64,000 bases of DNA from Haladaptatus sp. QDMS2 (GTDB lineage Archaea; Halobacteriota; Halobacteria; Halobacteriales; Halococcaceae): positions 124,001 through 188,000 of the forward strand of contig NZ_CP119791.1 in the NCBI RefSeq assembly GCF_029338295.1. The letters are read 5' to 3'. Every line of letters starts with the position of its first letter. Within the stretch, counting starts at the first letter, position 1. The notes under the pieces are model-generated. The model ran no database searches, was not told the origin of the DNA, and saw only the letters and a list, made by a program, of their open reading frames with translations. A program made the position numbers and the translations under genes. Of this stretch, positions 53,960-62,877 are shown piece after piece.

Positions 53960-55747
53960 ATGAGTTCGGTTCCCGAACGAAGCGAAATTTCTGCAGAGCA
54001 TAAGTGGGACCTCGACAGTCTCTACGCCTCGGTCGACGAGTGGGAGACGGCCTACGAGGAAGCCGAATCCCAAATCGAGGACTTAGAAGAGTACGAAGGA
54101 CAGGTCACCGACGACGCCGAAACGCTACTCTCGATTCTCCAGCTAGAGGAGGCGGTGATGCGCCGGGTTTCGAACGTCGCCTCCTACGCCCGAATGCGCC
54201 GGGACGAGGACACCCGCGACCAAGATGCACAGGCGCTCCTTGGAAAGGCTCAAACGCTCGTCTCGAAGGCGTCAAGCGCCTCAAGTTACATCGAACCTGA
54301 ACTCCAGCAGTCCACTCGCGACCAGCTCCAGGCGTTCGTTGAGACCGAACCCGAGCTCGCGACCTACGAGCACTACTTCGACGAAGTGCTGCGGATGAAA
54401 CCCCACACCCGGTCTGCGGAAGTCGAGAACCTGCTCGCCGAACTCGGCGAGGTGACCGGCGCGTCCGGTGAAATCTACAACATGCTCACCAACGCGGACC
54501 TCACCTTCCCGTCGGTCGACCACGACGGCGAGGAGGTCACCATCACCCAGAGCAACTTCACCAAACTCCAGCAAGAGCAGGACCGCGACCTGCGCCGGAA
54601 GGTGTACGAGACGTTCTACGGCGAGTGGGAGACCATCCGGAACGCGGTGGGGTCCTCGTACAAGAACAGCGTGAAGGCGGACGTGAAGCTCTCTCGGGCA
54701 CGCAACTACGACTCCGCGCGCGAGGCCGCCCTCGACTCCGCGAACATCCCGGTCGACGTTTACGACAACCTCCTCTCTGTCGTCCGCGACAACCTCGACT
54801 TGCTCCACCAGCACGCAGAACTCAAGCGCGACAGCCTCGGCGTGGACGACCTCCAGATGTGGGACATCTACATGCCGATGGTCAACTCAGAATCCCCGGA
54901 GATCCCGTACGAGGACGCCCGCGAGTACATCGTCGAGGCGGTGGCTCCGCTCGGTGAGGACTACCAGAACCGCCTCGCGCGCGGACTAGATTCGCGCTGG
55001 GTCGACGTCTACGAGAACAAGGGCAAGCAGTCGGGTGCGTACTCCGGCGGAACCTACGACTCCCAGCCGTTCATCCTGATGAACTATCAGGACGACCTGT
55101 CGAGCCTGTTCACGCTCGCTCACGAACTCGGCCACTCGCTGCACTCAGAGTACACGAGCGACACCCAGCCGTACGTCTACAGCGGCTACGAAATCTTCGT
55201 CGCGGAGGTGGCGAGTACGGTCAACGAATCGCTACTCACCCACCACCTGCTGGAGACGGTCGAAGACGAGAACCTCCGGCGACACATCCTGAACGAGTAC
55301 TTAGAACGGTTCCGCTCGACGCTGTATCGCCAGACGATGTTCGCGGACTTCGAACACCAGACCCACCAGTTGGTCGAGAACGGCGAACCGCTCACGCCGG
55401 ACCGACTGGACGGCCTCTATCGCGACCTGAAAAAGGAGTTTTACGAACCGGCCGTCGTGGACGACCACATCGCCCGCGAGTGGATGCGCATCCCCCACTT
55501 CTATCGCGCGTTCTACGTCTACCAGTACTCGACGGGCATCAGCGCGGCCGTCGCGCTCACCGAGGACATCTTAGAGCGGGGCGAACCCGCCGCGAATGAC
55601 TACATCGAGTTCTTGCGCGGTGGCTCTTCGACGTACCCACTCGAACTCCTCCGTGGGGCGGGCGTGGACATGGCCTCGCCGGAACCAGTCGAATCTGCCC
55701 TGTCCGTGTACGGTCAGTATCTCGACGAGTTCGCGCAGTTGCAGTAG
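53960..55747 (+). CDS. pepF: Oligoendopeptidase F (M3 metallopeptidase)
   Basis: 595 residues. The zinc motif is HELGHSLHSEY from residue 388, with the third ligand Glu about 25 residues later in EIFVAEVAST. The N-terminal helical part and LSRARNYDSAREAALDSANIP are typical PepF. It degrades small peptides in the cytoplasm, a natural follow-up to the proteasome encoded nearby (pan). Confidence 0.95.
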   Translation: MSSVPERSEISAEHKWDLDSLYASVDEWETAYEEAESQIEDLEEYEGQVTDDAETLLSILQLEEAVMRRVSNVASYARMRRDEDTRDQDAQALLGKAQTLVSKASSASSYIEPELQQSTRDQLQAFVETEPELATYEHYFDEVLRMKPHTRSAEVENLLAELGEVTGASGEIYNMLTNADLTFPSVDHDGEEVTITQSNFTKLQQEQDRDLRRKVYETFYGEWETIRNAVGSSYKNSVKADVKLSRARNYDSAREAALDSANIPVDVYDNLLSVVRDNLDLLHQHAELKRDSLGVDDLQMWDIYMPMVNSESPEIPYEDAREYIVEAVAPLGEDYQNRLARGLDSRWVDVYENKGKQSGAYSGGTYDSQPFILMNYQDDLSSLFTLAHELGHSLHSEYTSDTQPYVYSGYEIFVAEVASTVNESLLTHHLLETVEDENLRRHILNEYLERFRSTLYRQTMFADFEHQTHQLVENGEPLTPDRLDGLYRDLKKEFYEPAVVDDHIAREWMRIPHFYRAFYVYQYSTGISAAVALTEDILERGEPAANDYIEFLRGGSSTYPLELLRGAGVDMASPEPVESALSVYGQYLDEFAQLQ

Positions 55748-55864
55748 CTGGCGCTCGAATTTTTATTCTCACCTATTACCAGTATCCTTTCACAGCAAGT
55801 GTTGCCGAAATCGACCGCGACCCAAAAGCACTTCTAAGGGTGGGTACTTAGTCGGCGTTGTCTG

Positions 55865-57085
55865 ATGTCACGCAGCCCCTCTCTCCCTGACAGGCCGCGG
55901 CTCGACCTGGACAGCGATCTGTCCGATGACGAGCGCCTCGCGGTCTTAGAAGAACACTTCGCGGAGATCCTGCAGGTGAACCGCGAGCTCGGCAACCAAC
56001 TCGAAAAGACCCAGAACCACGGTGAGAAACTTCGCGAGGACGTTTCGCGACTCGAACGGGAAAACGAGACGCTCAAGACGGCCTCGCTGTACCTCGCCAC
56101 CATCGAGGACCTTACCGACGAGGGCGTCGTCATCAAACAGCACGGCAACAACCAGGAGGTGTTCGTGGAGGTCTCCCAGCAACTGAAAGACCGCCTCGAA
56201 GCCGGTGACCGCGTCGCGATAAACGACTCCTTCGGAATCCAGACGCGCCTCGAACAGGAGACCGACGCCCGCGCACAGGCGATGGAGGTCACGGCCAACC
56301 CACAGGTGTCCTATGAGGACATCGGCGGCATCGATGACCAAATTCGCGAGGTGCGCGAGACGGTCGAACTGCCGCTGCTCGACCCCGGCCAGTTCGAAGA
56401 AGTCGGCATCCAGCCACCCGGCGGCGTCCTGCTCTACGGCCCACCAGGCACGGGCAAGACGATGCTCGCGAAGGCCGTCGCGAACCAGACCGACGCTACC
56501 TTCATCAAGATGGCTGGCTCCGAACTCGTCCAGAAGTTCATCGGCGAGGGCTCCCGGCTCGTCCGCGACCTATTCAAACTCGCAGAGGAAAAAGAGCCAG
56601 CGGTCATCTTCATCGACGAAATCGACGCCGTCGCGAGCAAGCGCACCGACTCGAAGACGTCGGGTGACGCTGAAGTTCAGCGGACCATGATGCAGTTGCT
56701 CTCTGAGATGGACGGCTTCGACGACCGCGGGGACATCCGCATCATCGCGGCGACCAACCGCTACGACATGCTCGACAGCGCTATCTTGCGCCCGGGCCGG
56801 TTCGACCGCCTCATCGAAGTGCCCGAACCGAACGAGGAGGGTCGCCTGCAAATCCTCCAGATTCACACGCGCCGGATGAATCTCGTAGAGGAAATCGACT
56901 TCGAGACGCTCGCCGCCGAAACTGAGGGATTCAGCGGCGCGGAGATAGAGAGCCTCTCGACGGAGGCCGGCATGTTCGCGCTGCGTGACGAGCGAACGGA
57001 AGTTCGGATGGCCGACTTCGTGGACGCCCTCGACAAACTCACGTCTGACGACGACCCCGTCGGCCAGCCAGTCGCGTTCTACTGA
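55865..57085 (+). CDS. pan: Proteasome-activating nucleotidase PAN
   Basis: 406 residues. Coiled-coil N-terminus (about 28-75), OB domain, then AAA+ with Walker A GPPGTGKT at 192-199, Walker B VIFIDEID and arginine finger ILRPGRFDR. It unfolds substrates into the 20S proteasome. The C-terminus ends AFY; the expected gate-opening HbYX would have Tyr next to last, so docking by this C-terminus is noncanonical or uses another contact. Confidence 0.95.
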   Translation: MSRSPSLPDRPRLDLDSDLSDDERLAVLEEHFAEILQVNRELGNQLEKTQNHGEKLREDVSRLERENETLKTASLYLATIEDLTDEGVVIKQHGNNQEVFVEVSQQLKDRLEAGDRVAINDSFGIQTRLEQETDARAQAMEVTANPQVSYEDIGGIDDQIREVRETVELPLLDPGQFEEVGIQPPGGVLLYGPPGTGKTMLAKAVANQTDATFIKMAGSELVQKFIGEGSRLVRDLFKLAEEKEPAVIFIDEIDAVASKRTDSKTSGDAEVQRTMMQLLSEMDGFDDRGDIRIIAATNRYDMLDSAILRPGRFDRLIEVPEPNEEGRLQILQIHTRRMNLVEEIDFETLAAETEGFSGAEIESLSTEAGMFALRDERTEVRMADFVDALDKLTSDDDPVGQPVAFY

Positions 57086-57130
57086 AGCGGAATCGTAACC
57101 GCTTACCCCGGTTCGCTGTTTTCCACACCT

Positions 57131-57610
57131 ATGAGCACCATCCGCGTCGTCTGGGGGAGCGGGCGCGCGCCAACGCCCATGGCCTCGTTCGACGCCGCCC
57201 TCAAGGCGGCGAATATCCACAACTACAACCTCGTCACCGTCTCTTCAGTGATTCCAGACGACGTGACGGTCGAAGCCGTCGGTACGGCCCCCGACCTCGG
57301 TCCCGTCGGCAACCGCCTGACCGTTGTCGAGGGGATGGCAACCGTCTCCCCTGGCGCAGACGAATCCGCGGCGGCCGCCCTCGCGTGGGCGCAGACCCTC
57401 TCCGGAAAAGGCATTTTCTACGAAGCGTCGGGAACCGACCCCGAAGACGTTCGCGCCCGCGTCGAGACCGGACTCGAGGCTGGAAAAGCGCTTCGCGACT
57501 GGGACTTTGGCGAGTCGCACGTCCGTGTCGAGGCGGCCGAAGCGGACCCCGAGGAGTACGTCACGGCGCTCGTCGTGGCCGCCTACGGCCAGAGCGACCC
57601 CATCGTGTGA
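57131..57610 (+). CDS. pdaD: Pyruvoyl-dependent arginine decarboxylase
   Basis: 159 residues. The self-cleavage site is VSSVIP (S38-S39, S39 becoming the pyruvoyl group). Other family blocks are GPVGNRLTVVEGMATVSPG and KGIFYEASGTD. It makes agmatine for polyamine and agmatidine (tRNA-Ile) synthesis. Its order after pan is common in haloarchaea. Confidence 0.93.
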   Translation: MSTIRVVWGSGRAPTPMASFDAALKAANIHNYNLVTVSSVIPDDVTVEAVGTAPDLGPVGNRLTVVEGMATVSPGADESAAAALAWAQTLSGKGIFYEASGTDPEDVRARVETGLEAGKALRDWDFGESHVRVEAAEADPEEYVTALVVAAYGQSDPIV

Positions 57611-57669
57611 GAAACTCGCAAGCCGTCGGAGGGTTTTTACCTGCGTAGTCGTAACTGCTGGTAGCTTTT

Positions 57670-58056
57670 ATGTATGGAAACACCCCGTATGCGGGCAACG
57701 ACAGCACCGACCGGGCGGCGCAACCCCCAGCGCTCACGCCCGACCAGCGCCGGGAACTCAGGCGGGGCGTCGTCGGTGTCGCCGCGCGAACGCGGGAGTT
57801 CCTCCCAGACGAGTACGTCATCGGCACGGAACTGACCGCGGGCATGGATGGGACCCCCCACGCCTTCGTTGCGGTTCACCCGCCGATTGGCTCGCCCGTG
57901 AGCGCCGGCATCGCCCCCGACGACGGTGACTTCGAGCGCGAAGAGGGCATTATCAGCGCCGAAGACCGCGAGGAAGTCGCTCGCAGTCTCGCCGCACAGG
58001 CGGCGCTGCAGGTAAAGCAGTCACTCGATTCCGACGTCGACGCCACCGCCCGCTAG
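57670..58056 (+). CDS. DUF5811-like protein
   Basis: 128 residues from MYGNTPYAGND. The NTPYAG opening and EYVIGTELTAGMDGTPHAFVAVHPPIGSPVSAG block match what I recall of haloarchaeal DUF5811, normally next to pan/pdaD. No function is known. It overlaps the small membrane gene convergently by 4 bp. Confidence 0.8.
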   Translation: MYGNTPYAGNDSTDRAAQPPALTPDQRRELRRGVVGVAARTREFLPDEYVIGTELTAGMDGTPHAFVAVHPPIGSPVSAGIAPDDGDFEREEGIISAEDREEVARSLAAQAALQVKQSLDSDVDATAR

Positions 58057-58286
58057 GTCACGGGGTCGGGCGGATTGTAGAACAGTACGTAGCCCATCGC
58101 CGCGAGCACGGGCAGCGAGCCGAGAACGACCGAGAAGTGCATCGGGACGGCGAACGCCCAGCCGGCGACGAACCCGACGAGGAGACCGACCGGTATCACC
58201 ACGAACACGGCGTCGTAAGCCGTCTTGCCCGGCCAGTGGGCCACCACCAACTGGAGGAGGCGGTGAACCGGTCGCTTCAGTACCAT
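58053..58286 (-). CDS. Small two-helix membrane protein
   Basis: 77 residues. A basic N-terminus (MVLKRPVHRLLQLVV) is followed by two hydrophobic helices (AVFVVIPVGLLVGFVAGWAFAV and VVLGSLPVLAAMGYVLFY) and an NPPDPVT end. Family not recognised; function unknown. Confidence 0.7.
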   Translation of the reverse strand: MVLKRPVHRLLQLVVAHWPGKTAYDAVFVVIPVGLLVGFVAGWAFAVPMHFSVVLGSLPVLAAMGYVLFYNPPDPVT

Positions 58287-58339
58287 CGTATTGGCGAAAA
58301 CGAACGTATTCCCTTTAACGGTGGTGGCCTGTCGCGGCG

Positions 58340-60139
58340 TTATTTGCCCCAGAACGGGTCGCGCTTTCGGTGCTTCTGCAGGTACATGCTGAGCGCCTCG
58401 CGTTCGTCGGCTGGAATGTCTTCCTTCAGTTCCTGCTCTAAAATCTTCGCGTGCTTCTCGGGGAGCTCGGCCCAGAGCGTGTCGCCTTCGTCGATTTGGC
58501 GGCCAACGGTCGGGCCGTCGATGGCGACGCTCACGCGGGTTCCGGCGCGGGCTTCGTCCACGTCCTCACCCTGTTCTTGAATCCCTTTGACCATGCCGAC
58601 GCGCTTGGGTTCTGCACCCTCGAAATCCACGACGGGCGTGTTGCGCTTGAGCGTTCCAGAGAGGACTTCGACGCCCACCACCGCGGGGTTCGACTGGCGG
58701 AAGACGTGGTCCTGGAGAATCTGGAAGCGGGCGGGGCGACGAATCTTGTCGAGCACCGCGGTCTGCTGGGCGCGTTTGATTTCGTCTACGTGTTCCTCGT
58801 AGTCGTCGATGAGCTGGTAGATGACGTCGGATTCGAAGATTTTCACGCCGGATTCCTCGGCGCGGCGCTCGGCGTCGTCTAAGACGCCAACGTTGAACGC
58901 GAGGACGACCTGATTTAGTTCCTCGTCGGCGGTGGAGGCGACGGAGATGTCGCGGGGAGCCACATCGCCGACTTCGGCGCGCATGATTGGCACTTCGGCT
59001 TCCTTCAGCGCGCTCGCAATCGCTTCGAGGCTGCCGAGGGTGTCCGCCTTCACGACCACGCCGTCGTCCGCGGTGTGGACGTCGATTTCGGAGAGTTCGG
59101 CCTCGACTTCCTCGATGACCTCCGCGACCGGGCGGTCGCGGACGACGCGCACGGGCGCGCCGGCCATCGCGTCGTCTAAGTCGGGGGCGGCGATTTTGAT
59201 ACCCGCCGCCGCCGTCACTTCGTCGAAACGGTCGAAGCGTTTCTCCGTACGAATCTCTGCGAGCGGACGCGGCTTGAGCAGCGCGCGCACGTCGGTCACG
59301 ATAGGGTCGTTCTTCCCGCCGACGACGATGGTGTCGCCCTCGCGGACAGAGCCGTTGTAGAGCACCACGTCGAGGGTTGCGCCGAAGCCGCGTTCCTCTT
59401 TGACTTCGAGAACCGTCCCTGCGCCGGGGCCGGTCACGTCGATTTCCATGGCCTCCTTCATGTACCGCTGGGAGAGGCCCATGAGGACGGTCAGGAGGTC
59501 CGCCATCCCCTCGCCGGTGAGCGCGGAGACGGGGACGACGCCGATGTTCTTCTGGAAGTTCTGGACGCGCCAGTAGAAGTCGGCGGAGAAGCCGGCGTCG
59601 CTCATGTTGCCGATGACCTCGTAGAGTTTCTCTTCGAGTTTCCGGCGCGCGCGGTCGGATTGCTTGTCGAAGGTTTCCTGGACGGCGGTGTCCGGTTGGG
59701 GGTTCCAGCCGGGGGTTGTGTCGATTTTGTTCGCAGCGACGATGAACGGCGTCTGCGTGCGTTTGAGGATGTCGATAGCTTCGAGCGTCTGTGGCTGGAA
59801 GCCGTCGTTTACGTCTACGACGAGGACGGCGATGTCAGCGAGTGCCCCGCCCCGCGAGCGCAGGGTCGAAAACGAGTGGTGACCGGGCGTGTCGATGAAC
59901 AGCAGGCCCGGCAGGTCGAAGTCGTCTGGGTCGACGAGGTCGCCAGCGATTTCGGAGATGACGTCGAGGGGGACGGCCGTCGCCCCGATGTGCTGAGTAA
60001 TTGCGCCGGCTTCGCCCTCGATGACGGCGGAGCCGCGAATCTTGTCGAGCAGACTGGTCTTGCCGTGGTCGACGTGGCCGAGGACGGCGACGATGGGGGT
60101 CCGCAGTGAGTGTGTATCTGGTGTGTTATTGTCCGACAT
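58340..60139 (-). CDS. infB: Translation initiation factor aIF5B (InfB)
   Basis: 599 residues from [29 protein letters not shown]1 is GHVDHGKT, G3 DTPGHHSF and G4 NKID. It has the long C-terminal domains with [19 protein letters not shown] and [26 protein letters not shown]. It joins ribosomal subunits at initiation. The ATG six codons inside the longest frame gives the usual short N-terminus. Confidence 0.95.
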   Translation of the reverse strand: MSDNNTPDTHSLRTPIVAVLGHVDHGKTSLLDKIRGSAVIEGEAGAITQHIGATAVPLDVISEIAGDLVDPDDFDLPGLLFIDTPGHHSFSTLRSRGGALADIAVLVVDVNDGFQPQTLEAIDILKRTQTPFIVAANKIDTTPGWNPQPDTAVQETFDKQSDRARRKLEEKLYEVIGNMSDAGFSADFYWRVQNFQKNIGVVPVSALTGEGMADLLTVLMGLSQRYMKEAMEIDVTGPGAGTVLEVKEERGFGATLDVVLYNGSVREGDTIVVGGKNDPIVTDVRALLKPRPLAEIRTEKRFDRFDEVTAAAGIKIAAPDLDDAMAGAPVRVVRDRPVAEVIEEVEAELSEIDVHTADDGVVVKADTLGSLEAIASALKEAEVPIMRAEVGDVAPRDISVASTADEELNQVVLAFNVGVLDDAERRAEESGVKIFESDVIYQLIDDYEEHVDEIKRAQQTAVLDKIRRPARFQILQDHVFRQSNPAVVGVEVLSGTLKRNTPVVDFEGAEPKRVGMVKGIQEQGEDVDEARAGTRVSVAIDGPTVGRQIDEGDTLWAELPEKHAKILEQELKEDIPADEREALSMYLQKHRKRDPFWGK

Positions 60140-60215
60140 GAAATCCACCCGTAACAAAGGTTCTTACCTAGACCAGCAATTCTCGGCTTAAAAGTCTTTC
60201 AAAAGGCTCTATTGG

Positions 60216-60749
60216 CTATTCGACCACTTCGAGGATCGCTTCCATGCCGAAACTGCGGTGGGGCGCACAGTAGTACTCGTACGTGCCGGGCACGTCGAAC
60301 GTGAACGTGAACTCGTCGCCCGACTGATACGTGGTTCCGTTGCCGCCGGGGGTCCCCTCCCAACTCGCCCCATCTGGCTGGGAATTCGGCCGTACGTTGT
60401 GACCCGACGAATCGAATGTGAAGGTCACCTCGCCACCGGCCTGCACGGATGCCCGCGTCGGCGAAAAGCGAAGGTTGCCGCCCGGCCCGACGGTGATTGT
60501 GATGGCCGACTGAACCGGCGTCGTCTGCTGGGTCGTGGTCTCCGCTGCCGTGGTGGTCGCCTGAGTCGTCTGTTGAGTCGTCGTTTCCGCTGCCGTGGTG
60601 GTCGTCTGCGTCGTGGCTTGGGTTGTCGTTTCCGCCGCGGTGGTGGTGTCCTGTGTCGTCGTCCCATCGTCGCCACCGCCCGTACAACCGGTCAGCAGTC
60701 CGAGTGTTCCGACCGCGAGGCCATGTTTCAGTAGCGTTCGTCTGTCCAT
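60216..60749 (-). CDS. Halocyanin-type blue copper lipoprotein
   Basis: 177 residues from MDRRTLLKHGLAVG. A Tat lipoprotein signal leads into lipobox LLTGC (C22). A Thr-rich linker (35-79) with three 15-residue repeats is followed by a plastocyanin fold. Copper ligands are His in SSGHNV, then Cys, His and Met in YYCAPHRSFGM. It carries electrons outside the membrane. Confidence 0.9.
   Translation of the reverse strand: MDRRTLLKHGLAVGTLGLLTGCTGGGDDGTTTQDTTTAAETTTQATTQTTTTAAETTTQQTTQATTTAAETTTQQTTPVQSAITITVGPGGNLRFSPTRASVQAGGEVTFTFDSSGHNVRPNSQPDGASWEGTPGGNGTTYQSGDEFTFTFDVPGTYEYYCAPHRSFGMEAILEVVE
60513..60647 (-). repeat. Three 45-bp tandem repeats in the halocyanin linker
   Basis: They encode TTTAAETTTQATTQT, TTTAAETTTQQTTQA and TTTAAETTTQQTTPV in frame. 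The repeats form an extended Thr-rich stalk, likely glycosylated, whose copy number may vary between strains. Confidence 0.8.
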
Positions 60750-60855
60750 AGGGTGAAATACGTGATGGCGAGGTATCAATTTTCGCTGGTCATGCGGCCG
60801 ACGGATGTCAGACATCCCCGTGCCGTTTATATGAGTTGACTCAGAACTGGTGGGT

Positions 60856-61101
60856 ATGCCCGAAATACTCGCCGAGAATCTCTCGGGGAAGGCCGTCATG
60901 GGGTCAGACGGTGCTGAAATCGGGATGCTTTACAACATCACGATGGACCTCAAGACGGGGTCGCTGAACGACCTCATCGTCGAACCGACCGAACAGACCA
61001 ACACGCGAAACGTCGACTTCAGCGTAGACGACAGCGGGCGGTTCAAAGTGCCCGTAAACCGCGTTCAGGCAGTGAAAGACCACATCGTCATCCGTCGGTA
61101 A
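60856..61101 (+). CDS. PRC-barrel domain protein
   Basis: 81 residues from MPEILAENLSGKAVMGSDGAEIG. A single PRC-barrel fold ending VPVNRVQAVKDHIVIRR. Archaeal stand-alone PRC proteins are linked to RNA processing or cell division (CdpB-type). Its stop overlaps the NOB1 start by one base, so it is probably co-transcribed with an rRNA endonuclease. Confidence 0.88.
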   Translation: MPEILAENLSGKAVMGSDGAEIGMLYNITMDLKTGSLNDLIVEPTEQTNTRNVDFSVDDSGRFKVPVNRVQAVKDHIVIRR

Positions 61102-61565
61102 TGCACGTTCTCGACACGTCGGCCTTTATCAACGAGTACCACACGCAAGCCAAGAAAGCGTCCATCCCCCTCGTCCGCGAGGAACTGGAGGGCGAACACG
61201 CGTTCCGTTTCGACGCGATGGAAGGCGCCGGGATGTACATCCACATCCCCGACGACCAATCGGTCGAAACCGTCGAACGCGCCGCCCGCCAGTCGGGTGA
61301 CTTAGCGGAACTCTCCGCTACTGACATACGCCTCATCGCGGCGGCCTACGAACTGGAAGGCACGCTCGTCACAGACGACTACGCGATGCAGAACGTCGCA
61401 GAGCGTCTCGAAGTCACCGTCGAGGTCATCGCTCAGGACGGCATCGAAGAGCAGCGAAACTGGAAGTTCCAGTGTCAGGGCTGTGGGCGCGTCTTCGACG
61501 AGAACAAAGAGCGCTGTCCCATCTGCGGGACGGGACTCACACGGAAGAACCCAGGCCGGGCCTAA
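61101..61565 (+). CDS. nob1: NOB1 ribosome-maturation endonuclease (PIN + zinc ribbon)
   Basis: 154 residues. PIN domain with acidic residues in MHVLDTSAFINEY, ATDIRLIAAAYEL and TLVTDDYAMQN. The C-terminal zinc ribbon is CQGCGRVF...CPICG. It trims the 3' end of 16S rRNA. The stop is convergent with and overlaps the small CopG-like gene. Confidence 0.93.
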   Translation: MHVLDTSAFINEYHTQAKKASIPLVREELEGEHAFRFDAMEGAGMYIHIPDDQSVETVERAARQSGDLAELSATDIRLIAAAYELEGTLVTDDYAMQNVAERLEVTVEVIAQDGIEEQRNWKFQCQGCGRVFDENKERCPICGTGLTRKNPGRA

Positions 61566-61693
61566 TCGAGCGACTGTAGGCCCGCTTCTACCAACTGCCG
61601 GAGCACCTCTGCTTCTGTGAGCCCGTACTCAGCAGACAGTTCCGACACCCGCGCTGCCTGCTGGTCCTCACAGAGAAACGAGTAACGGTGCAT
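61562..61693 (-). CDS. Small ribbon-helix-helix (CopG-like) protein
   Basis: 43 residues: MHRYSFLCEDQQAARVSELS then AEYGLTEAEVLRQLVEAGLQ, SLD. The strand-helix-helix order matches CopG/MetJ-type DNA-binding proteins. A strong TATA (TATAAATATTC) about 27 bp before the ATG gives a leaderless mRNA. It converges on nob1 with a 4-bp overlap. Confidence 0.75.
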   Translation of the reverse strand: MHRYSFLCEDQQAARVSELSAEYGLTEAEVLRQLVEAGLQSLD

Positions 61694-61709
61694 GCGCAAT
61701 GCTACCGCG

Positions 61710-61727
61710 CTCGAATATTTATACTTC
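61710..61727 (-). promoter_or_regulatory. TATA box of the CopG-like gene
   Basis: On the minus strand GAAGTATAAATATTCGAG contains the best archaeal TATA match I see in the window, at leaderless distance from the ATG at 61693. Confidence 0.6.
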
Positions 61728-61740
61728 AGTCAGACGGCCG

Positions 61741-62838
61741 TCACACCGGACTGCCGGCGAGTTGGACGTACAACTGGGCGAACTGAACGGCGTTGAACGT
61801 GCCGTGGATGAGGATGGGGACGACGAGGTTCTTCGTCCGGCGGTAGGTCTCTCCGAGCAACAACGAGAGGATGAAGATGACCGCGAGGGTCGTGACCGTC
61901 GAAGCGGGGTTCGTCGCGCTGTAGTACTGGGGGATGTGGATGAGGGCGAAGATGATGCTCGCGACGATGACGGCCGCTTTCTCCGAGAAACTGTCGTAGA
62001 GCGACTTCTGGACGATGTTTCGGAACACGAGTTCCTCACCCGGGCCGATGACGAGCCACGAGAGCGGAATCAGGACGAGCAACAGCGTCGGGTTCCCCTC
62101 TCTGGCTTGCTGTTCGATGCTGCTCTCTGCCCCGGAGAGACCGACCGACTCGAGGATGAGACCGATGACGATGGCCGCCCCGTAGAGGGCGACGATGCCG
62201 CCCACCGCGTACGCGAGGTCGCGGCGAGAGGGCCGCCGAATGTCGATGTAGTCGAGGCCGATGTCGCGAATCTTCAGGTAGGCAATCGCCGAGAGGGCGA
62301 GTCCGAGGCCGAAGAAGGTGGTGAACACGCCAAACTGGATGGCGAAGCCTGCATCCGCGACGATGGATGCCGGAATGACCGAGAGCGCCATCCCGACGAG
62401 GAAGCTGATGAGACCGACCGCCGCGGCCGTCGAGACGTCCTGGACCATTCGCACGAGGTGTTTGGTGGAGACGCCCGCGCCGTCTGCCGCGGCCGCGCCG
62501 ACCGAGACGAGACCCGCAATCGCCGCGATGGGGAGGCCGCGGCCCACGTCCGGGGTCGGCACGCCGGCCGTCGCTGGCGCGAGGAGGGCGTAGGCGGCTA
62601 CGCCGACCACGGCGAAACTGGCGGTGCCGGCGAGGGGAGCGCCCCACGACCGGGGAATCACGTCGTGGCGGCGAAGGAGGAAGGCGAGCAACGCAAGCCC
62701 GGCGAGGGCTGCACCGGCGACGCTGCCGACGGTCAGACTGGCGACGGAGACGCCGCTTCCCGTCCACGGGAGGAACGCGGCGGCGAGCGCGACGCCAGCG
62801 AGCGCGAGGCCCACGCTGGCCGCAGGGCTCTTTGACAT
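61741..62838 (-). CDS. CPBP-family intramembrane protease
   Basis: 365 residues, about ten membrane helices. The Abi/CPBP signature is in the C-terminal half: EELVFRN, FALIHIP and HGTFNA, the Glu-Glu, His and His motifs. The family includes Rce1 and bacteriocin-immunity proteins. The N-terminal half is hydrophobic and unannotated. Substrate unknown. Confidence 0.88.
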   Translation of the reverse strand: MSKSPAASVGLALAGVALAAAFLPWTGSGVSVASLTVGSVAGAALAGLALLAFLLRRHDVIPRSWGAPLAGTASFAVVGVAAYALLAPATAGVPTPDVGRGLPIAAIAGLVSVGAAAADGAGVSTKHLVRMVQDVSTAAAVGLISFLVGMALSVIPASIVADAGFAIQFGVFTTFFGLGLALSAIAYLKIRDIGLDYIDIRRPSRRDLAYAVGGIVALYGAAIVIGLILESVGLSGAESSIEQQAREGNPTLLLVLIPLSWLVIGPGEELVFRNIVQKSLYDSFSEKAAVIVASIIFALIHIPQYYSATNPASTVTTLAVIFILSLLLGETYRRTKNLVVPILIHGTFNAVQFAQLYVQLAGSPV

Positions 62839-62877
62839 ACCGGGAGGTAGGCGGGGACGGCTAAAATCGCTACGGTC

